This document shows positions 1-9,103 of a stretch of DNA of 56,195 nt, one piece after another (the first letter of the stretch is position 1; the number at the start of each line of letters is the position of its first letter). Under the pieces are notes generated by a model. The model saw only the letters and a list, made by a program, of their open reading frames with translations, did no database searches and was not told the DNA's origin. Position numbers and translations under genes: made by a program. Source of the stretch: Amycolatopsis thailandensis (lineage in GTDB: Bacteria > Actinomycetota > Actinomycetes > Mycobacteriales > Pseudonocardiaceae); the NCBI RefSeq assembly GCF_002234405.1, contig NZ_NMQT01000028.1:1-56195 (forward strand). Reading direction: 5' to 3'.

Positions 1-1624
1 GCGCGGGCTCGGGACGGCGGACGGGCTCGGCCACGACCGGGATCGACGGCGGGGTCGGCGGCTCCGGGTCACGACGTGGTTCAGGGCGCGGCTCGGGACG
101 CGGTTCCGGCCTCGGCAAGGAGGCCGACTGCTGCGGCTTGGGGCGCAGCCGGTCCTGGAAGTCGTCCTTCCTGGGGAACGCGGCGCTCAGGTCGGAGACC
201 GGGCGCTCCTGCGTCCACGACGGCTTCCACTCGCCGGTGGCCTCCATCGGCTCCGCCGCGGCGGCGGGCTTGTTCGCGGGCGCCGGCGTGCCACCGGCCG
301 GGCGGGATCGCTCGACCGGCTTCATGCCCGGCCGGGTCAGGCCGAGCTCGCGGTTCGGCCGCGGACGGTCCGGCTCGACCTTCTTGACCGGCTTCGCCTG
401 CGCGGCGGGCTTCACCGGCGGCGTCTGCGTGCGGGTCGGCTCGTCCGGCCGCGGGGCGGGCGGACGCTGTACGGTGCCCGCGTCGAGGCGCTGCTGCAAC
501 GAAGCCTGCTGCGGGCGGCGAGGCGGTTCGGCGCGCTGGGGCTCCGGACGCGGCGGCTCAGGACGCTGTGCCTCAGGGCGCTGGGCTTCGGGACGCTGTG
601 TTTCCGGGCGCTGTGCATCAGGGCGTTGGGGCTGCCGGGCGACGGTGGGCATCGACGGCTGCGAGACCTCGGCGCGCGAGATGCCCGGCATCGACGGGCG
701 GGACACCTCGGCCGGGGTCACCGGCGGCGGGGTCTTGCGCCGTTCGTCGACCCTCGGCATCGGCCGGGAGATCTCGGCGGGCGACATCCCGGGGTTGGAC
801 ATTTCGAGCCGCTCGCGACGGGCGGCTTCGGCGGCGAGGGCCTCGGCGGCCTTCGAAGCGCGGGCGTCCGCCTTGCGCATGCTGCGGCGCGTCGATTCGT
901 CGGCAGGCTTCGGCCGCTGGACCTGACTGCTCTGGCCGTACCCGCCTGCGCCGTTGACCTGGCCGTTCGCCGGTTTGCGGCGGGCGGCGGGCGGGGTCCC
1001 GGCTCGGGCGGCCACGGGTTCGAGGACGCGGTCGATCATCTCGGTCGGGCGTTCGCGCTCGCGTTCACGCTCGTCGACGTCGATCGTGGTGCTGCTCTTG
1101 GCCGCCATCAGCTGGGGCTTGCCGTTGCCGTTCTCGGCCCCCGCGCTCATCAGCTGCTTGTTGTCGAGGGACCGCATCCGGGTGGCCTGCGCGGTGAGCG
1201 CGACGCGTTCGAGAAGGACCTCGCCGCCGAAGAGCGACTGGAGGCTTTCACGCAAGGCGCTCACCTCGGCTCTGAGCGCTTCGAGCTCGTCGTGAGAGCG
1301 GGTCTCGGCGGCCTGCCGGTTCTCCGCTTCCATCTCCAGCTCGAACTCGCGGCGGGCGGCGATCTCGCGTTCCAGTTCCAGCTCGTAGACGGCCTGCGCC
1401 TCGGCGACGGCGTCCTCGCTGTGGGAAACGTGTTTCCGGTAGCGGACGGCCAGGAACGCACCGATCAAGGCGGCCCACAGCGCCGCGACGATCCCCAGCC
1501 GCAAGTAGCGGAGGTCGTCGGAAAGCACCAATGCGAGAGTCGCGCCGACGGCGAGAACCAAGCCGACGACAAGCCACGGCCTACCCGCAAGGCGGCCGCG
1601 CGAGTCGTCACCCACCCCGGTCAT
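1..1624 (-). CDS. DUF6779-type membrane protein with long Pro/Arg-rich tail (3' end outside window)
   Basis: This reading frame starts at ATG 1624 and stays open to the left edge, giving 541 visible residues with the C-terminus missing. Two hydrophobic segments (about residues 15-35 and 40-60) are followed by a charged, probably coiled-coil stretch (about 65-130) rich in Glu and Arg. The rest is a disordered Pro/Arg/Gln-rich region with tandem QRPE-like repeats. The head matches the actinobacterial DUF6779 family, and its position beyond DUF3180 and the folate genes equals M. tuberculosis Rv3604c. No enzymatic motif is visible. A membrane-anchored scaffold is plausible, but function is unknown. 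It is read in the same direction as the DUF3180 gene, 69 bases away. Confidence 0.8.
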   Translation of the reverse strand, partial: MTGVGDDSRGRLAGRPWLVVGLVLAVGATLALVLSDDLRYLRLGIVAALWAALIGAFLAVRYRKHVSHSEDAVAEAQAVYELELEREIAARREFELEMEAENRQAAETRSHDELEALRAEVSALRESLQSLFGGEVLLERVALTAQATRMRSLDNKQLMSAGAENGNGKPQLMAAKSSTTIDVDERERERERPTEMIDRVLEPVAARAGTPPAARRKPANGQVNGAGGYGQSSQVQRPKPADESTRRSMRKADARASKAAEALAAEAARRERLEMSNPGMSPAEISRPMPRVDERRKTPPPVTPAEVSRPSMPGISRAEVSQPSMPTVARQPQRPDAQRPETQRPEAQRPEAQRPEPPRPEPQRAEPPRRPQQASLQQRLDAGTVQRPPAPRPDEPTRTQTPPVKPAAQAKPVKKVEPDRPRPNRELGLTRPGMKPVERSRPAGGTPAPANKPAAAAEPMEATGEWKPSWTQERPVSDLSAAFPRKDDFQDRLRPKPQQSASLPRPEPRPEPRPEPRRDPEPPTPPSIPVVAEPVRRPEPA

Positions 1625-1693
1625 GCCCAACACCGTACCTTCTAGTAATCCGAACGAGACCTAGTCGGTACTTCGAGCGGTGCCTCTCGAGCG

Positions 1694-2155
1694 TTAACCG
1701 GTCGGCTCGGGATCGCGGTCCCGATCACTGCCTTCGGGGGTCCGGCAGCAGTGTTCGAGCCACAAAGCCGCAGCTACCAGTGCCACCGAGCTGACGATCC
1801 CCACCGTCGCCGAGCGGAGATCACCGGCGGCCGCGAGGAGTTCGTCACGTCGCGGAAAAAGATACGCGAAAGCCGCCAGCCAGACGCCCGTCATGGCGGA
1901 TCCGGCGAGAGAAGAGGCCTTCGCGAGGGCCACCGATCGGGCGACCGAGATCGCGGACAGCACCCGGCCCTCCTTGATCCGCGAACGGATGATGAAGGCG
2001 AGCACGACCTCGCAAAGCGCGAGGACGAGCAACGTGATCCCGGCGAAGAGCGGGAGCGCGGGAATGGATCCGTAGGCGACCTGGAAGACGAGATAGGCCA
2101 GGACCAAGCCCAGGAGGCCGGCCACCGCCAGCTCGCGTGGCCGGGTGAAGTGCAT
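1694..2155 (-). CDS. DUF3180 family four-helix membrane protein
   Basis: A 153-residue protein made mostly of four hydrophobic segments (about 9-27, 33-53, 80-105 and 118-140), with a short charged C-terminus. Length, topology and its place between folK and the DUF6779 gene match DUF3180 (Rv3605c in M. tuberculosis). No catalytic residues are recognisable and the function is unknown. Its start lies only about 20 bases from the -35 element of the divergent merR promoter, so the two promoters share a short region. Confidence 0.85.
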   Translation of the reverse strand: MHFTRPRELAVAGLLGLVLAYLVFQVAYGSIPALPLFAGITLLVLALCEVVLAFIIRSRIKEGRVLSAISVARSVALAKASSLAGSAMTGVWLAAFAYLFPRRDELLAAAGDLRSATVGIVSSVALVAAALWLEHCCRTPEGSDRDRDPEPTG

Positions 2156-2177
2156 GGTCCAACGCTACCTGGCAGGC

Positions 2178-2208
2178 TTGACTCTCCACCAACTGGAGAG
2201 TCGACGAT
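2178..2208 (+). promoter_or_regulatory. MerR-type promoter/operator of merR
   Basis: TTGACT (2178-2183) serves as -35 and GACGAT (2203-2208) as a weak -10. The spacer is 19 bases, the over-long spacing typical of MerR-activated promoters. Centred in it is the perfect dyad ACTCTCC-N7-GGAGAGT. The arrangement predicts transcription starting at about 2215, next to ATG 2216. It closely matches the promoter of the L11 paralogue at 20931-20961, with 22 of 31 positions identical. Confidence 0.65.
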
Positions 2209-2215
2209 GAAGCAC

Positions 2216-3157
2216 ATGGGCACCGCAGCGGTCTTCACCATCGGGGAGCTGGCCAAACGAACCGGCCTGCCGGTGAAGACCATCCGCTTCTACTCCGACG
2301 AAGGGCTCCTGCCGCCGACAGACCGCACCGATTCCGGCTACCGCCTCTACGACGCCACCGCGATGGCGCGCCTGGAGCTGGTCCGGACGCTGCGGGAGCT
2401 CGGACTGGGGCTCGCGGACGTGGAACGGGCGCTGACCAGGGAAGCGACCATCGGGGACCTCGCGGTCCAACACGTCGCCGCCCTGGACGAGCAGATCCGG
2501 CGGCTGGAACTGCGCCGCGCGGTCCTGCGAGCGGTGGCCAAACGGGACTCGCCACTGGAGGAGGTCGAACTGATGAACAAACTCGCGTCGATGTCGGACG
2601 AAGACCGCAAACGCTTGCTCGACGAGTTCTGGGCGGACATGGTCGAGGGGCTCGAACTGGATCCGCAGTTCTACGAGCGGATGATCTCGGCGAAACCGGA
2701 ACTGCCCGACGACCCGACGCCCGAGCAGCTGGAGGCGTGGATCGAGTTCGCCGAGCTCGTGCAGGACGACGAGTTCCGCGCGTCGATCCGCCGGATGAGC
2801 GAGTGGCACTCGCAGCTGAGGAAGCAGGACGGGGCGGACTTCGGCTCGAAGCAGCAGGAGCTGTGGATGGCGTGGAGCGCGAAGGCGTCCGAAGCACTTG
2901 AAGCCGGCCTCGCGCCGGACTCGCCTGAAGGCCGGGAACTGGCGGAGACCATCTTCACGCAGTCTTCGCGGAACGGGCGGGACCCGGCCGACCCGGCCTG
3001 GCGGAAGCGGCTGACCGATGGGATGGCGATCAGCTCCGACCCGCGCGCCGAGCGGTACTGGCTCCTGCTGGGGAAGATGAACGGCTGGCCGTCGTTCCCC
3101 TCGCAGATGCCGCAGGCGGAGTGGATCATCGCCGCCCTGCGCTCCGCGCTGGAGTAG
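2216..3157 (+). CDS. MerR family transcriptional regulator
   Basis: The N-terminus (FTIGELAKRTG...KTIRFYSDEGLL) is a clear MerR winged-helix DNA-binding domain, followed by a dimerisation helix to about residue 115. A roughly 200-residue C-terminal domain, rich in Trp, Glu and Arg, is not a TipAS fold that I recognise; its ligand is unknown. ATG 2216 was chosen because it lies 38 bases from the -35, as in the related promoter at 20961, which suggests a leaderless message. ATG 2207 in the same frame is preceded by GGAG, but that GGAG is part of the operator dyad. The gene sits on the opposite strand within the block folK-DUF3180-DUF6779 that is contiguous in mycobacteria, so it looks inserted. 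It is probably autoregulated. Confidence 0.88.
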   Translation: MGTAAVFTIGELAKRTGLPVKTIRFYSDEGLLPPTDRTDSGYRLYDATAMARLELVRTLRELGLGLADVERALTREATIGDLAVQHVAALDEQIRRLELRRAVLRAVAKRDSPLEEVELMNKLASMSDEDRKRLLDEFWADMVEGLELDPQFYERMISAKPELPDDPTPEQLEAWIEFAELVQDDEFRASIRRMSEWHSQLRKQDGADFGSKQQELWMAWSAKASEALEAGLAPDSPEGRELAETIFTQSSRNGRDPADPAWRKRLTDGMAISSDPRAERYWLLLGKMNGWPSFPSQMPQAEWIIAALRSALE

Positions 3158-3192
3158 CAAGGGACCTTTGCTATCGCCCCGCCCCGCCGTCG

Positions 3193-3249
3193 TTTCGTCC
3201 TCTGGATGCGGTAGTTGGTGGTGCGAACTACCGCATCCAGAGGACGAAA
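3193..3249. terminator. Long palindrome between convergent merR and folK
   Basis: Perfect 24-base inverted repeat (3193-3216 and 3226-3249) with a 9-base loop, placed exactly between the stop codons of merR and folK. It probably acts as a bidirectional terminator. There is no clear T-tract on either side. Confidence 0.75.
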
Positions 3250-3258
3250 TGCGAGAGG

Positions 3259-3750
3259 TCAGGCGAGGGCGAGGGAGGTCAGCCGGACGGAATCGCGGTC
3301 CGAGGCGGGGCGGGCGGCGAGGAGGTCGGCGATCCGACCGTGGCCGGGGAGCACCGCGGCGGGCTCGATCTCCAGCCAGGGGATCAGCACGCTCGCGCGC
3401 TCCGGCGTGCCGGGATGGGGAAGCAGCAACTGGGGGTCGTCGGAGCGGACCCCGGCCACGGTCACTATGTCGACATCCAGCGTGCGCGGCCCCCACCGGA
3501 CCTCGCGCACGCGTTCGGCGGCCTGCTCGGTGGCCTGCCCGGTGCGCAGCCAGTCCCAGTGATCGCGCGCCGGGTCGTCGACCAGGACGACGGCGTTGAG
3601 GAAGTCCGGCTGGTCCTCGACACCCCACGCCTTCGTCTCGTAGACCGACGACACCGCGACGACCGCCGGGCGCACGGCGTCGACGGCCGACTGAAGGAAC
3701 GCGAGCCGGTCCCCCAGGTTCGACCCGAGCGAAAGCAGCGCGCGGCTCAT
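3259..3750 (-). CDS. folK: 6-hydroxymethyl-7,8-dihydropterin pyrophosphokinase
   Basis: FolK transfers pyrophosphate from ATP to 6-hydroxymethyl-dihydropterin, the step before dihydropteroate synthase. The 163-residue protein begins [14 protein letters not shown], the family opening, and carries [12 protein letters not shown], which supplies the metal- and substrate-binding residues, then [18 protein letters not shown]. It begins at ATG 3750, overlapping the folB stop by four bases (ATGA), so the two are translationally coupled. It is the last gene of the ftsH-folE-folP-folB-folK series. A longer in-frame extension upstream is only the overlapping folB region and was excluded. Confidence 0.95.
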   Translation of the reverse strand: MSRALLSLGSNLGDRLAFLQSAVDAVRPAVVAVSSVYETKAWGVEDQPDFLNAVVLVDDPARDHWDWLRTGQATEQAAERVREVRWGPRTLDVDIVTVAGVRSDDPQLLLPHPGTPERASVLIPWLEIEPAAVLPGHGRIADLLAARPASDRDSVRLTSLALA

Positions 3751-4106
3751 CGCTCCCGCCGCACACTCACGGCGACGTCGTCGAAGTTCAGCGGGATCGG
3801 CGCGGACGGCTTGTGCACCGTCACCTCGACGGCGGTCAGCCGCTCGTCGCGCAGCACCTCGTCGGCGATCTTCCCGGCGACGCTCTCGATGAGGTCGTAC
3901 GGCTCGCCCGCCACGATCCCGGCGGCGAGCTCCGCCAGTTCGCCATAGTGCAGCGTCTTGGTCAGGTCGTCGGACGCGGCGGCCGGACCGAGGTCCAGCC
4001 ACACCACGATGTCGACGACGAACTCCTGCCCGTCGCGCTTCTCGTGGTCGAAGACCCCGTGCCTGCCGAAGACCCTCAAGCCGGTCAACGTGATCCGGTC
4101 AGACAA
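3747..4106 (-). CDS. folB: dihydroneopterin aldolase
   Basis: FolB converts 7,8-dihydroneopterin to 6-hydroxymethyl-dihydropterin and glycolaldehyde. The 119-residue length is normal for the family. The sequence shows the expected opening ([19 protein letters not shown]), the [10 protein letters not shown] segment, the [11 protein letters not shown] segment that carries the substrate-binding Glu, and a C-terminal [11 protein letters not shown]. It overlaps folP by eight bases and folK by four, as expected in a tightly packed folate operon. Confidence 0.95.
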   Translation of the reverse strand: MSDRITLTGLRVFGRHGVFDHEKRDGQEFVVDIVVWLDLGPAAASDDLTKTLHYGELAELAAGIVAGEPYDLIESVAGKIADEVLRDERLTAVEVTVHKPSAPIPLNFDDVAVSVRRER

Positions 4107-4941
4107 CGGGACTCCCCTTCCGCCAAGCCGCCGCGACGGTCACGGCGTCGATACTCGCGCCGACCTCGTGCACCCGGACCCCCCACGCGCCTGCCGCGGC
4201 GGCGAGCGCGGACACGGCCGCGGTCGCGTTCTCACGACCGTCCGGCGGGGCGGGTTTTCCGTCCTTTCCGGACAGGAGGCGTCCCAGGAACCGTTTGCGC
4301 GAGGCGCCGACGAGAACCGGGAAACCCAGGGACAGGAAGGAATCCAGGCCGTTCAGCAGCGCCCAGTCGTGCTCGGCGTTCTTCGCGAACCCGAGCCCCG
4401 GGTCGAGCACGATCGCGCCGGCGTCGACACCGGCGGCGACGGCTTCGTCCACTCGGGACAGCAGTTCGGCGCGCACATCGGCGACGACGTCCTCATAGGA
4501 CGCCAGCGCGTTCATGTCCTTGCTGTGCCCGCGCCAGTGCATCAGCACATACGGGACACCGGTCTCGGCGGCGACCTTCGCCATGTTCGGATCGGCCAGC
4601 CCACCGGACACGTCGTTGATGACGGACGCTCCCGCCTCGACGGCGGCGAGCGCGACCTCGGCCCGCGTGGTGTCCACCGACATCGCGACACCGTCGGCGG
4701 CGAGTGAGCGGATCACCGGCATGATCCGGGAATTCTCGGTTTCGGCGTCCACCCGGGACGCTCCCGGCCGCGTCGACTCCCCGCCGACGTCGATCAGGTC
4801 CGCGCCGCGCGCCCACATCTCGTGCGCGTGCTCCAGCGCCTGCTCGACGCCGAGGTACCGGCCGCCGTCGGAAAAGGAATCGGGCGTGACGTTGAGGATG
4901 CCCATCACGGCGCACCGGCCGGGCCGGGGCAGGGCGGTCAT
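4099..4941 (-). CDS. folP: dihydropteroate synthase
   Basis: FolP condenses hydroxymethyl-dihydropterin pyrophosphate with p-aminobenzoate and is the sulfonamide target. The 280-residue TIM-barrel protein has the signatures [15 protein letters not shown] near residue 13, [12 protein letters not shown] near residue 50, [10 protein letters not shown] and VINDVSGG, and DPGLGFAKN in the later part. Its start overlaps the end of folE by four bases. No unusual residues were noticed in the pterin-binding motifs. Confidence 0.96.
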   Translation of the reverse strand: MTALPRPGRCAVMGILNVTPDSFSDGGRYLGVEQALEHAHEMWARGADLIDVGGESTRPGASRVDAETENSRIMPVIRSLAADGVAMSVDTTRAEVALAAVEAGASVINDVSGGLADPNMAKVAAETGVPYVLMHWRGHSKDMNALASYEDVVADVRAELLSRVDEAVAAGVDAGAIVLDPGLGFAKNAEHDWALLNGLDSFLSLGFPVLVGASRKRFLGRLLSGKDGKPAPPDGRENATAAVSALAAAAGAWGVRVHEVGASIDAVTVAAAWRKGSPVV

Positions 4942-6527
4942 CGGCGGCCCTTGATCAGGTCCAGCGCCTCCGCCCGCGAGGACGCCGAAGACTGCAGCAG
5001 CCCGCGCACGGCCGACGTCGTCGTCCGGGCGCCGGGTTTGCGGATGCCTCGCATGGCCATGCAGAGGTGCTCGGCCTCGACCACGACGATCGCACCGCGG
5101 GGCGCGAGTTTGCGCATGAGCGCGTCGGCCACCTGTGAGGTCAGGCGCTCCTGGACCTGCGGGCGCTTGGCGTAGAGGTCGACGAGGCGGGCCAGTTTGG
5201 ACAGGCCGGTGACCTTGCCGTGGCCGTTCGGGATGTAGCCGACGTGGGCGACACCGTGGAAGGGGACCAAATGATGTTCACAGTTGTGCGTCAAGTGCCC
5301 GGCGATCAGGAAGGTCGGGTGGGGCTCGCATTTGAAGCTGTACACCGTGTAAGGCTTGGTTCCCGTGGCCTTCACCGGCCGGACGGACTCCACCTCGACG
5401 TACTCCGACTCGATGAGATCCGTGGAGTAGTCGTCTTGTGGGAAGCCGTGTCGCCGGAACCAGCCGTCGGCGATGTAGAGGTGAGAAGCGATCCCGCCGC
5501 TCTTCGGAGTAAAGCGTGCCCCGATGACCGTGGCCAGATCTTCCAGGAAGGGGATGTTCGCGCTGACGATGGTGCGGCCCGCGATCTTCTTGTGCCGGAA
5601 GCCGTCCCCGTCCACATACCCGTCGAGAAATCCGTTGAACGTGCTCAAGTCGTTGAGCACGACCATCGGGAACCGCTGCCGCTGGTGGTGCGCGTCGCCG
5701 CCGACATACTGGCGCATCAGATCCGCCAGGAACGACGAGACGACTCGCACCCGGAATCCCGGCACATCACGTCCTAGGTAACCCGACGGTCGTGTGACCG
5801 GTTCGAGCTTCGCCTCGATTCCGAAGGCACTGTAAAGCGACTCGGCGTACTTCTTCGCGAAGTCTCGGTCGTTCACCACTAGCGAGACATAGCGCTCAGC
5901 GACAGTCCCATCCGAACAGACGGTGCCGATCACATAGCCGAAGTCGTACCCGAACACCGGCTTCCACCGATCCCGGCTGAGCTTGCGCGCGTGAGTCCAC
6001 TCGATGAACGAGCCTTCGACGTCCTTGGCTTCCATCCATCCCTTCGGCGTCGCCAAAGGATGGTCGGGTGTGACCTTGAAGCTTCCGCCTGAGGTCTTGA
6101 CCTCCACCAGGTCGCGAGTCTGATGCGAGCTGATCTCGGTCACCGTGGTCTCTTCGACCTGGCCGCCTGCGAGAGTCCACAGCTTGTCGCCGACTTCGAC
6201 CTCGGCGGCCTGTTTACGGCCACCGACAGCGTTCACTGTCTGCTTGCTGGGCACGCAAGTTGAAAACATCGGGATGTCCGTCACGAGGACGAGTTCTTCA
6301 TGCGCCTCGTCGAACGTGCGGTCCAGGACGTGGTCCGGCTCGGTGTAGAGACCGGCGAACATTTCCCGGTAAGCGCGAGCGACCCGGGCCGGGGTCTCCA
6401 AGAGACCGTCCCGGTCCGGGTCCTCACCACAGGCGAGCAGGAGTTCGCGTACGGCTTTCTCGGCCCGATCCTGGTCGAAGACCGGGCCTTGGCCGTTACC
6501 GCTTGGTGTCGTCCTGTCCGTCGTCAC
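4938..6527 (-). CDS. folE: GTP cyclohydrolase I precursor interrupted by an intein
   Basis: FolE opens GTP and rearranges it to dihydroneopterin triphosphate, the first committed step of folate synthesis. The frame encodes 529 residues: 90 of N-extein, a 325-residue intein and 114 of C-extein. The joined exteins give 204 residues, normal for the family. The junction reads MFST|CVPSK...[14 protein letters not shown], so splicing rebuilds the zinc-binding CEHH motif. The second zinc cysteine is in [14 protein letters not shown]. The GTG start at 6527 overlaps the ftsH 3' end by 32 bases, with GAAGGA about 10 bases upstream. There is no stop or frameshift in the whole length, so the gene should be functional if splicing works. 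Confidence 0.92.
   Translation of the reverse strand: MTTDRTTPSGNGQGPVFDQDRAEKAVRELLLACGEDPDRDGLLETPARVARAYREMFAGLYTEPDHVLDRTFDEAHEELVLVTDIPMFSTCVPSKQTVNAVGGRKQAAEVEVGDKLWTLAGGQVEETTVTEISSHQTRDLVEVKTSGGSFKVTPDHPLATPKGWMEAKDVEGSFIEWTHARKLSRDRWKPVFGYDFGYVIGTVCSDGTVAERYVSLVVNDRDFAKKYAESLYSAFGIEAKLEPVTRPSGYLGRDVPGFRVRVVSSFLADLMRQYVGGDAHHQRQRFPMVVLNDLSTFNGFLDGYVDGDGFRHKKIAGRTIVSANIPFLEDLATVIGARFTPKSGGIASHLYIADGWFRRHGFPQDDYSTDLIESEYVEVESVRPVKATGTKPYTVYSFKCEPHPTFLIAGHLTHNCEHHLVPFHGVAHVGYIPNGHGKVTGLSKLARLVDLYAKRPQVQERLTSQVADALMRKLAPRGAIVVVEAEHLCMAMRGIRKPGARTTTSAVRGLLQSSASSRAEALDLIKGRR
5283..6257 (-). mobile_element. Intein with LAGLIDADG homing endonuclease inside folE
   Basis: The insert starts at Cys1 (codon 6255-6257) and ends in His-Asn (Asn codon 5283-5285), followed by the +1 Cys of the host protein, so all three canonical splicing residues are present. 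Block B has TPDHPLAT, with the conserved Thr and His. Two dodecapeptide motifs, [11 protein letters not shown] and [13 protein letters not shown], keep their acidic residues, so the endonuclease may be active. One 60-base line of the insert (5821-5880) is 57% GC; single lines of folP and ftsH that I counted are about 67% and 63%. This fits horizontal arrival. At 325 residues it is compact for an endonuclease-containing intein. Confidence 0.93.
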
Positions 6528-8913
6528 GCCGTTGCTGTCCTTCGTCCTGCTGACCGCCGGGCTGGTCAGGGAACCAGCCTTCACGCGGGCGGTCTTCGGC
6601 GGGACGCCAGGGCTGGTTCGGCTGGCCGCCCGGCTGGGTCGCCGGGGTCCATCCGGGAGGAGCCCCGTAGTTCGGCGGGCCGCCGACGGGACCGCCCTGG
6701 TAACCACCTGCCGGACCGCCCGGCTGCTGCCCACCATATGCCTGGGGCCAGTGGCCGGTGCCGTTCGGCCCACCGTTCGGGCGGCCCCCGTTGGGGTAGG
6801 CGCCCGGCTGCGGCGGAGCGTACGGGTTCGCGTTCGGGTCCGGCGGCGGGACCGGGGCACCGTACGGCGGGCCACCGGGAAGGTCGCCACCGCCCTGCGC
6901 GGTACCGACCGGGGTCGGCGCCGGCTGGAGCACCGGCTGCTCCTTCTTCTCCTCCGGCGGCGGCCACGGCTCGCCGCGCTCCATCGCCAGCTCGCCGGGG
7001 GTCTTGATCGGCGGCTTGTCGGACGGCTTGCGGTCGCCGAACTCGTTGAAGATGGTGATGTGCGGGCGCTTCTCGACGGTCGCGAAGATCCGCTCGAGAT
7101 CCTTACGGGTCAGCGTCTCCTTCTCGAGGAGCTCGATGACCAGCTCGTCCAGCACGTCACGGTAGGTGCTCAGCACGTGCCACGCCTCGGTGTGCGCGGT
7201 CTCGATGAGCTTGCGCACCTCCTCGTCGATCTCGTGCGCGACTTCCAGCGAGTAGTCCGCCTGGCGGCCCGCCGAGCGGCCGAGGAACGGATCGCCCTGC
7301 TCCTGGCCGTACTTGACCGCGCCGAGCCGGGCGCTCATGCCGTATTCGGTGACCATCGCGCGGGCGATCTTGGTCGCCTGCTCGATGTCGGAGGAGGCAC
7401 CGGTGGTGGGCTCGTGGAAGACGAGCTCCTCCGCCGTGCGGCCACCCATCGCGAAGACCAGGCGGCCGATCATCTCCGAACGGGTCATCAACTCCTTGTC
7501 GTCCTCCGGGACGAGCAGGGCGTGACCGCCGGTGCGCCCGCGCGGCAGGATCGTCAGCTTGTAGACCGGCTCGATGTCCGGCATCGCCCACGCGGCCAGC
7601 GCGTGCCCGCCCTCGTGGTAGGCCGTGATCTTCTTCTCCTTCTCGGAGATGATCCGGCTCTTGCGGGCGGGGCCGCCGACGACGCGGTCGACGGACTCCT
7701 CCAGGGCGGCGTCGGTGATGACGTGCCCGTTCTGGCGGGCGGTGAGCAGCGCGGCCTCGTTGAGCACGTTCGCCAGGTCGGCGCCGGACATGCCGACGGT
7801 CCGCTTGGCGAGGCTGCTCAGGTCGGTGCCCTGCGCGATCGGCTTGCCCTTGGCGTGCACCTCGAGGATCGCCTTGCGGCCGCGCATGTCCGGTGCGGAC
7901 ACCGGGATCTGGCGGTCGAACCGGCCGGGACGCAGGAGCGCCGGGTCGAGGATGTCGGGACGGTTGGTCGCGGCGATCAGGATGATGCCGCCGCGCGCGT
8001 CGAAGCCGTCCATCTCGACGAGGAGCTGGTTCAGCGTCTGCTCGCGTTCGTCGTGGCCGCCGCCGAGGCCGGCGCCGCGCTGGCGGCCGACCGCGTCGAT
8101 CTCGTCGACGAAGATGATGCAGGGCGCGTTCTGCTTGGCCTGCTCGAACAGGTCGCGGACTCGCGAGGCACCGACACCGACGAACATCTCGACGAAGTCG
8201 GAACCGGAGATCGTGTAGAACGGCACGCCCGCCTCGCCGGCGACGGCTCGCGCGAGCAGCGTCTTACCGGTGCCGGGCGGCCCGTAGAGCAGGACGCCCT
8301 TGGGGATCTTCGCGCCGAGCGCCTGATAGCGCGCCGGGTTCTGCAGGAAGTCCTTGATCTCGTACAGCTCTTCGACGGCCTCGTCGGCGCCCGCGACGTC
8401 CCCGAAGGTCGTCTTGGGCATGTCCTTGTTGAGCTGCTTGGCCTTCGACTTGCCGAAGTTGAGGACGCGGTTCCCGCCGCCCTGGGCGTTGTTCATCATC
8501 CACATCAGCAGGCCCAGCACCAGCGCCAGCGGAATGGCGAAGATCAGGATCTGGGTGAGGACGTTCTGCTGGGTGACCTTGGTGGTGAACTTGACCGGGT
8601 TGTCACCGCTCTTGAGGCCGATGAGCTGGCCGTAGATGGTGCCCGCGACGTTCGCCGGGTACTGCGCGATGATCTGGTCGACCTGCTGGCCGTCGACCTC
8701 GATCTTCTTGTTCAGCAGCAGCTTGACCTGCTGCTCCTTGTCCTCTTGCGAGGCTTCCTTGACGTTGTTCGCGGTGATCTGCTGGTTCGCGACCGAGATC
8801 GGCACCTGGGTGTAGCCACGATCACTGTCGAAGATCGTGTTGTATGCGAGAAACGCCAGTACCGCCGCGAGAATCCAGAGCACTGGGTTCCTGAGCACGC
8901 TCTTCCGGTTCAT
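6496..8913 (-). CDS. ftsH: ATP-dependent zinc metalloprotease FtsH
   Basis: Membrane-bound AAA+ protease that degrades membrane and regulatory proteins. The 805-residue product has an N-terminal helix (about 8-25), an extracytoplasmic domain, a second helix (about 140-160), Walker A GPPGTGKT, Walker B IIFVDEID, the arginine-finger region [10 protein letters not shown] and the zinc site HEGGH. Here the family's usual HEAGH has Gly for Ala, a mild change. A Pro/Gly-rich tail of about 150 residues follows, as in other actinobacteria. ATG 8913 (MNRKSVLRN) aligns with mycobacterial starts; the frame is open 27 codons further upstream but without family support. folE overlaps its 3' end. Confidence 0.96.
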   Translation of the reverse strand: MNRKSVLRNPVLWILAAVLAFLAYNTIFDSDRGYTQVPISVANQQITANNVKEASQEDKEQQVKLLLNKKIEVDGQQVDQIIAQYPANVAGTIYGQLIGLKSGDNPVKFTTKVTQQNVLTQILIFAIPLALVLGLLMWMMNNAQGGGNRVLNFGKSKAKQLNKDMPKTTFGDVAGADEAVEELYEIKDFLQNPARYQALGAKIPKGVLLYGPPGTGKTLLARAVAGEAGVPFYTISGSDFVEMFVGVGASRVRDLFEQAKQNAPCIIFVDEIDAVGRQRGAGLGGGHDEREQTLNQLLVEMDGFDARGGIILIAATNRPDILDPALLRPGRFDRQIPVSAPDMRGRKAILEVHAKGKPIAQGTDLSSLAKRTVGMSGADLANVLNEAALLTARQNGHVITDAALEESVDRVVGGPARKSRIISEKEKKITAYHEGGHALAAWAMPDIEPVYKLTILPRGRTGGHALLVPEDDKELMTRSEMIGRLVFAMGGRTAEELVFHEPTTGASSDIEQATKIARAMVTEYGMSARLGAVKYGQEQGDPFLGRSAGRQADYSLEVAHEIDEEVRKLIETAHTEAWHVLSTYRDVLDELVIELLEKETLTRKDLERIFATVEKRPHITIFNEFGDRKPSDKPPIKTPGELAMERGEPWPPPEEKKEQPVLQPAPTPVGTAQGGGDLPGGPPYGAPVPPPDPNANPYAPPQPGAYPNGGRPNGGPNGTGHWPQAYGGQQPGGPAGGYQGGPVGGPPNYGAPPGWTPATQPGGQPNQPWRPAEDRPREGWFPDQPGGQQDEGQQRRDDGQDDTKR

Positions 8914-9103
8914 ACGACTCGGCCCTGGTGGCCTCGACCCTTCCTGGTTGGGCGGCTTCCTGTGATACCCGCCATCACGATCTTGACGACCCATGGTGCT
9001 CCGACACCCGCCCCTCAGGATACCGCCCGCCTGGACGGACGAGGGTGGTGAGCCTCTCGGACGTCAACGGCGGACGCCGCGCGAGGGTTCCCGGAGCGCG
9101 ACC

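Noticed and set aside
2216..3157. merR gene as TipA itself
   Set aside because: The C-terminal domain does not show the TipAS pattern; only the promoter logic is similar.
4938..6527. folE as a pseudogene broken by an insertion
   Set aside because: The insert is in frame, has no stop codon and carries every splicing residue, so an intein is the better explanation.
6532..9051. Long plus-strand reading frame opposite ftsH
   Set aside because: Composition is Arg/Asp/Val-rich shadow sequence, and ftsH on the other strand is unmistakable.
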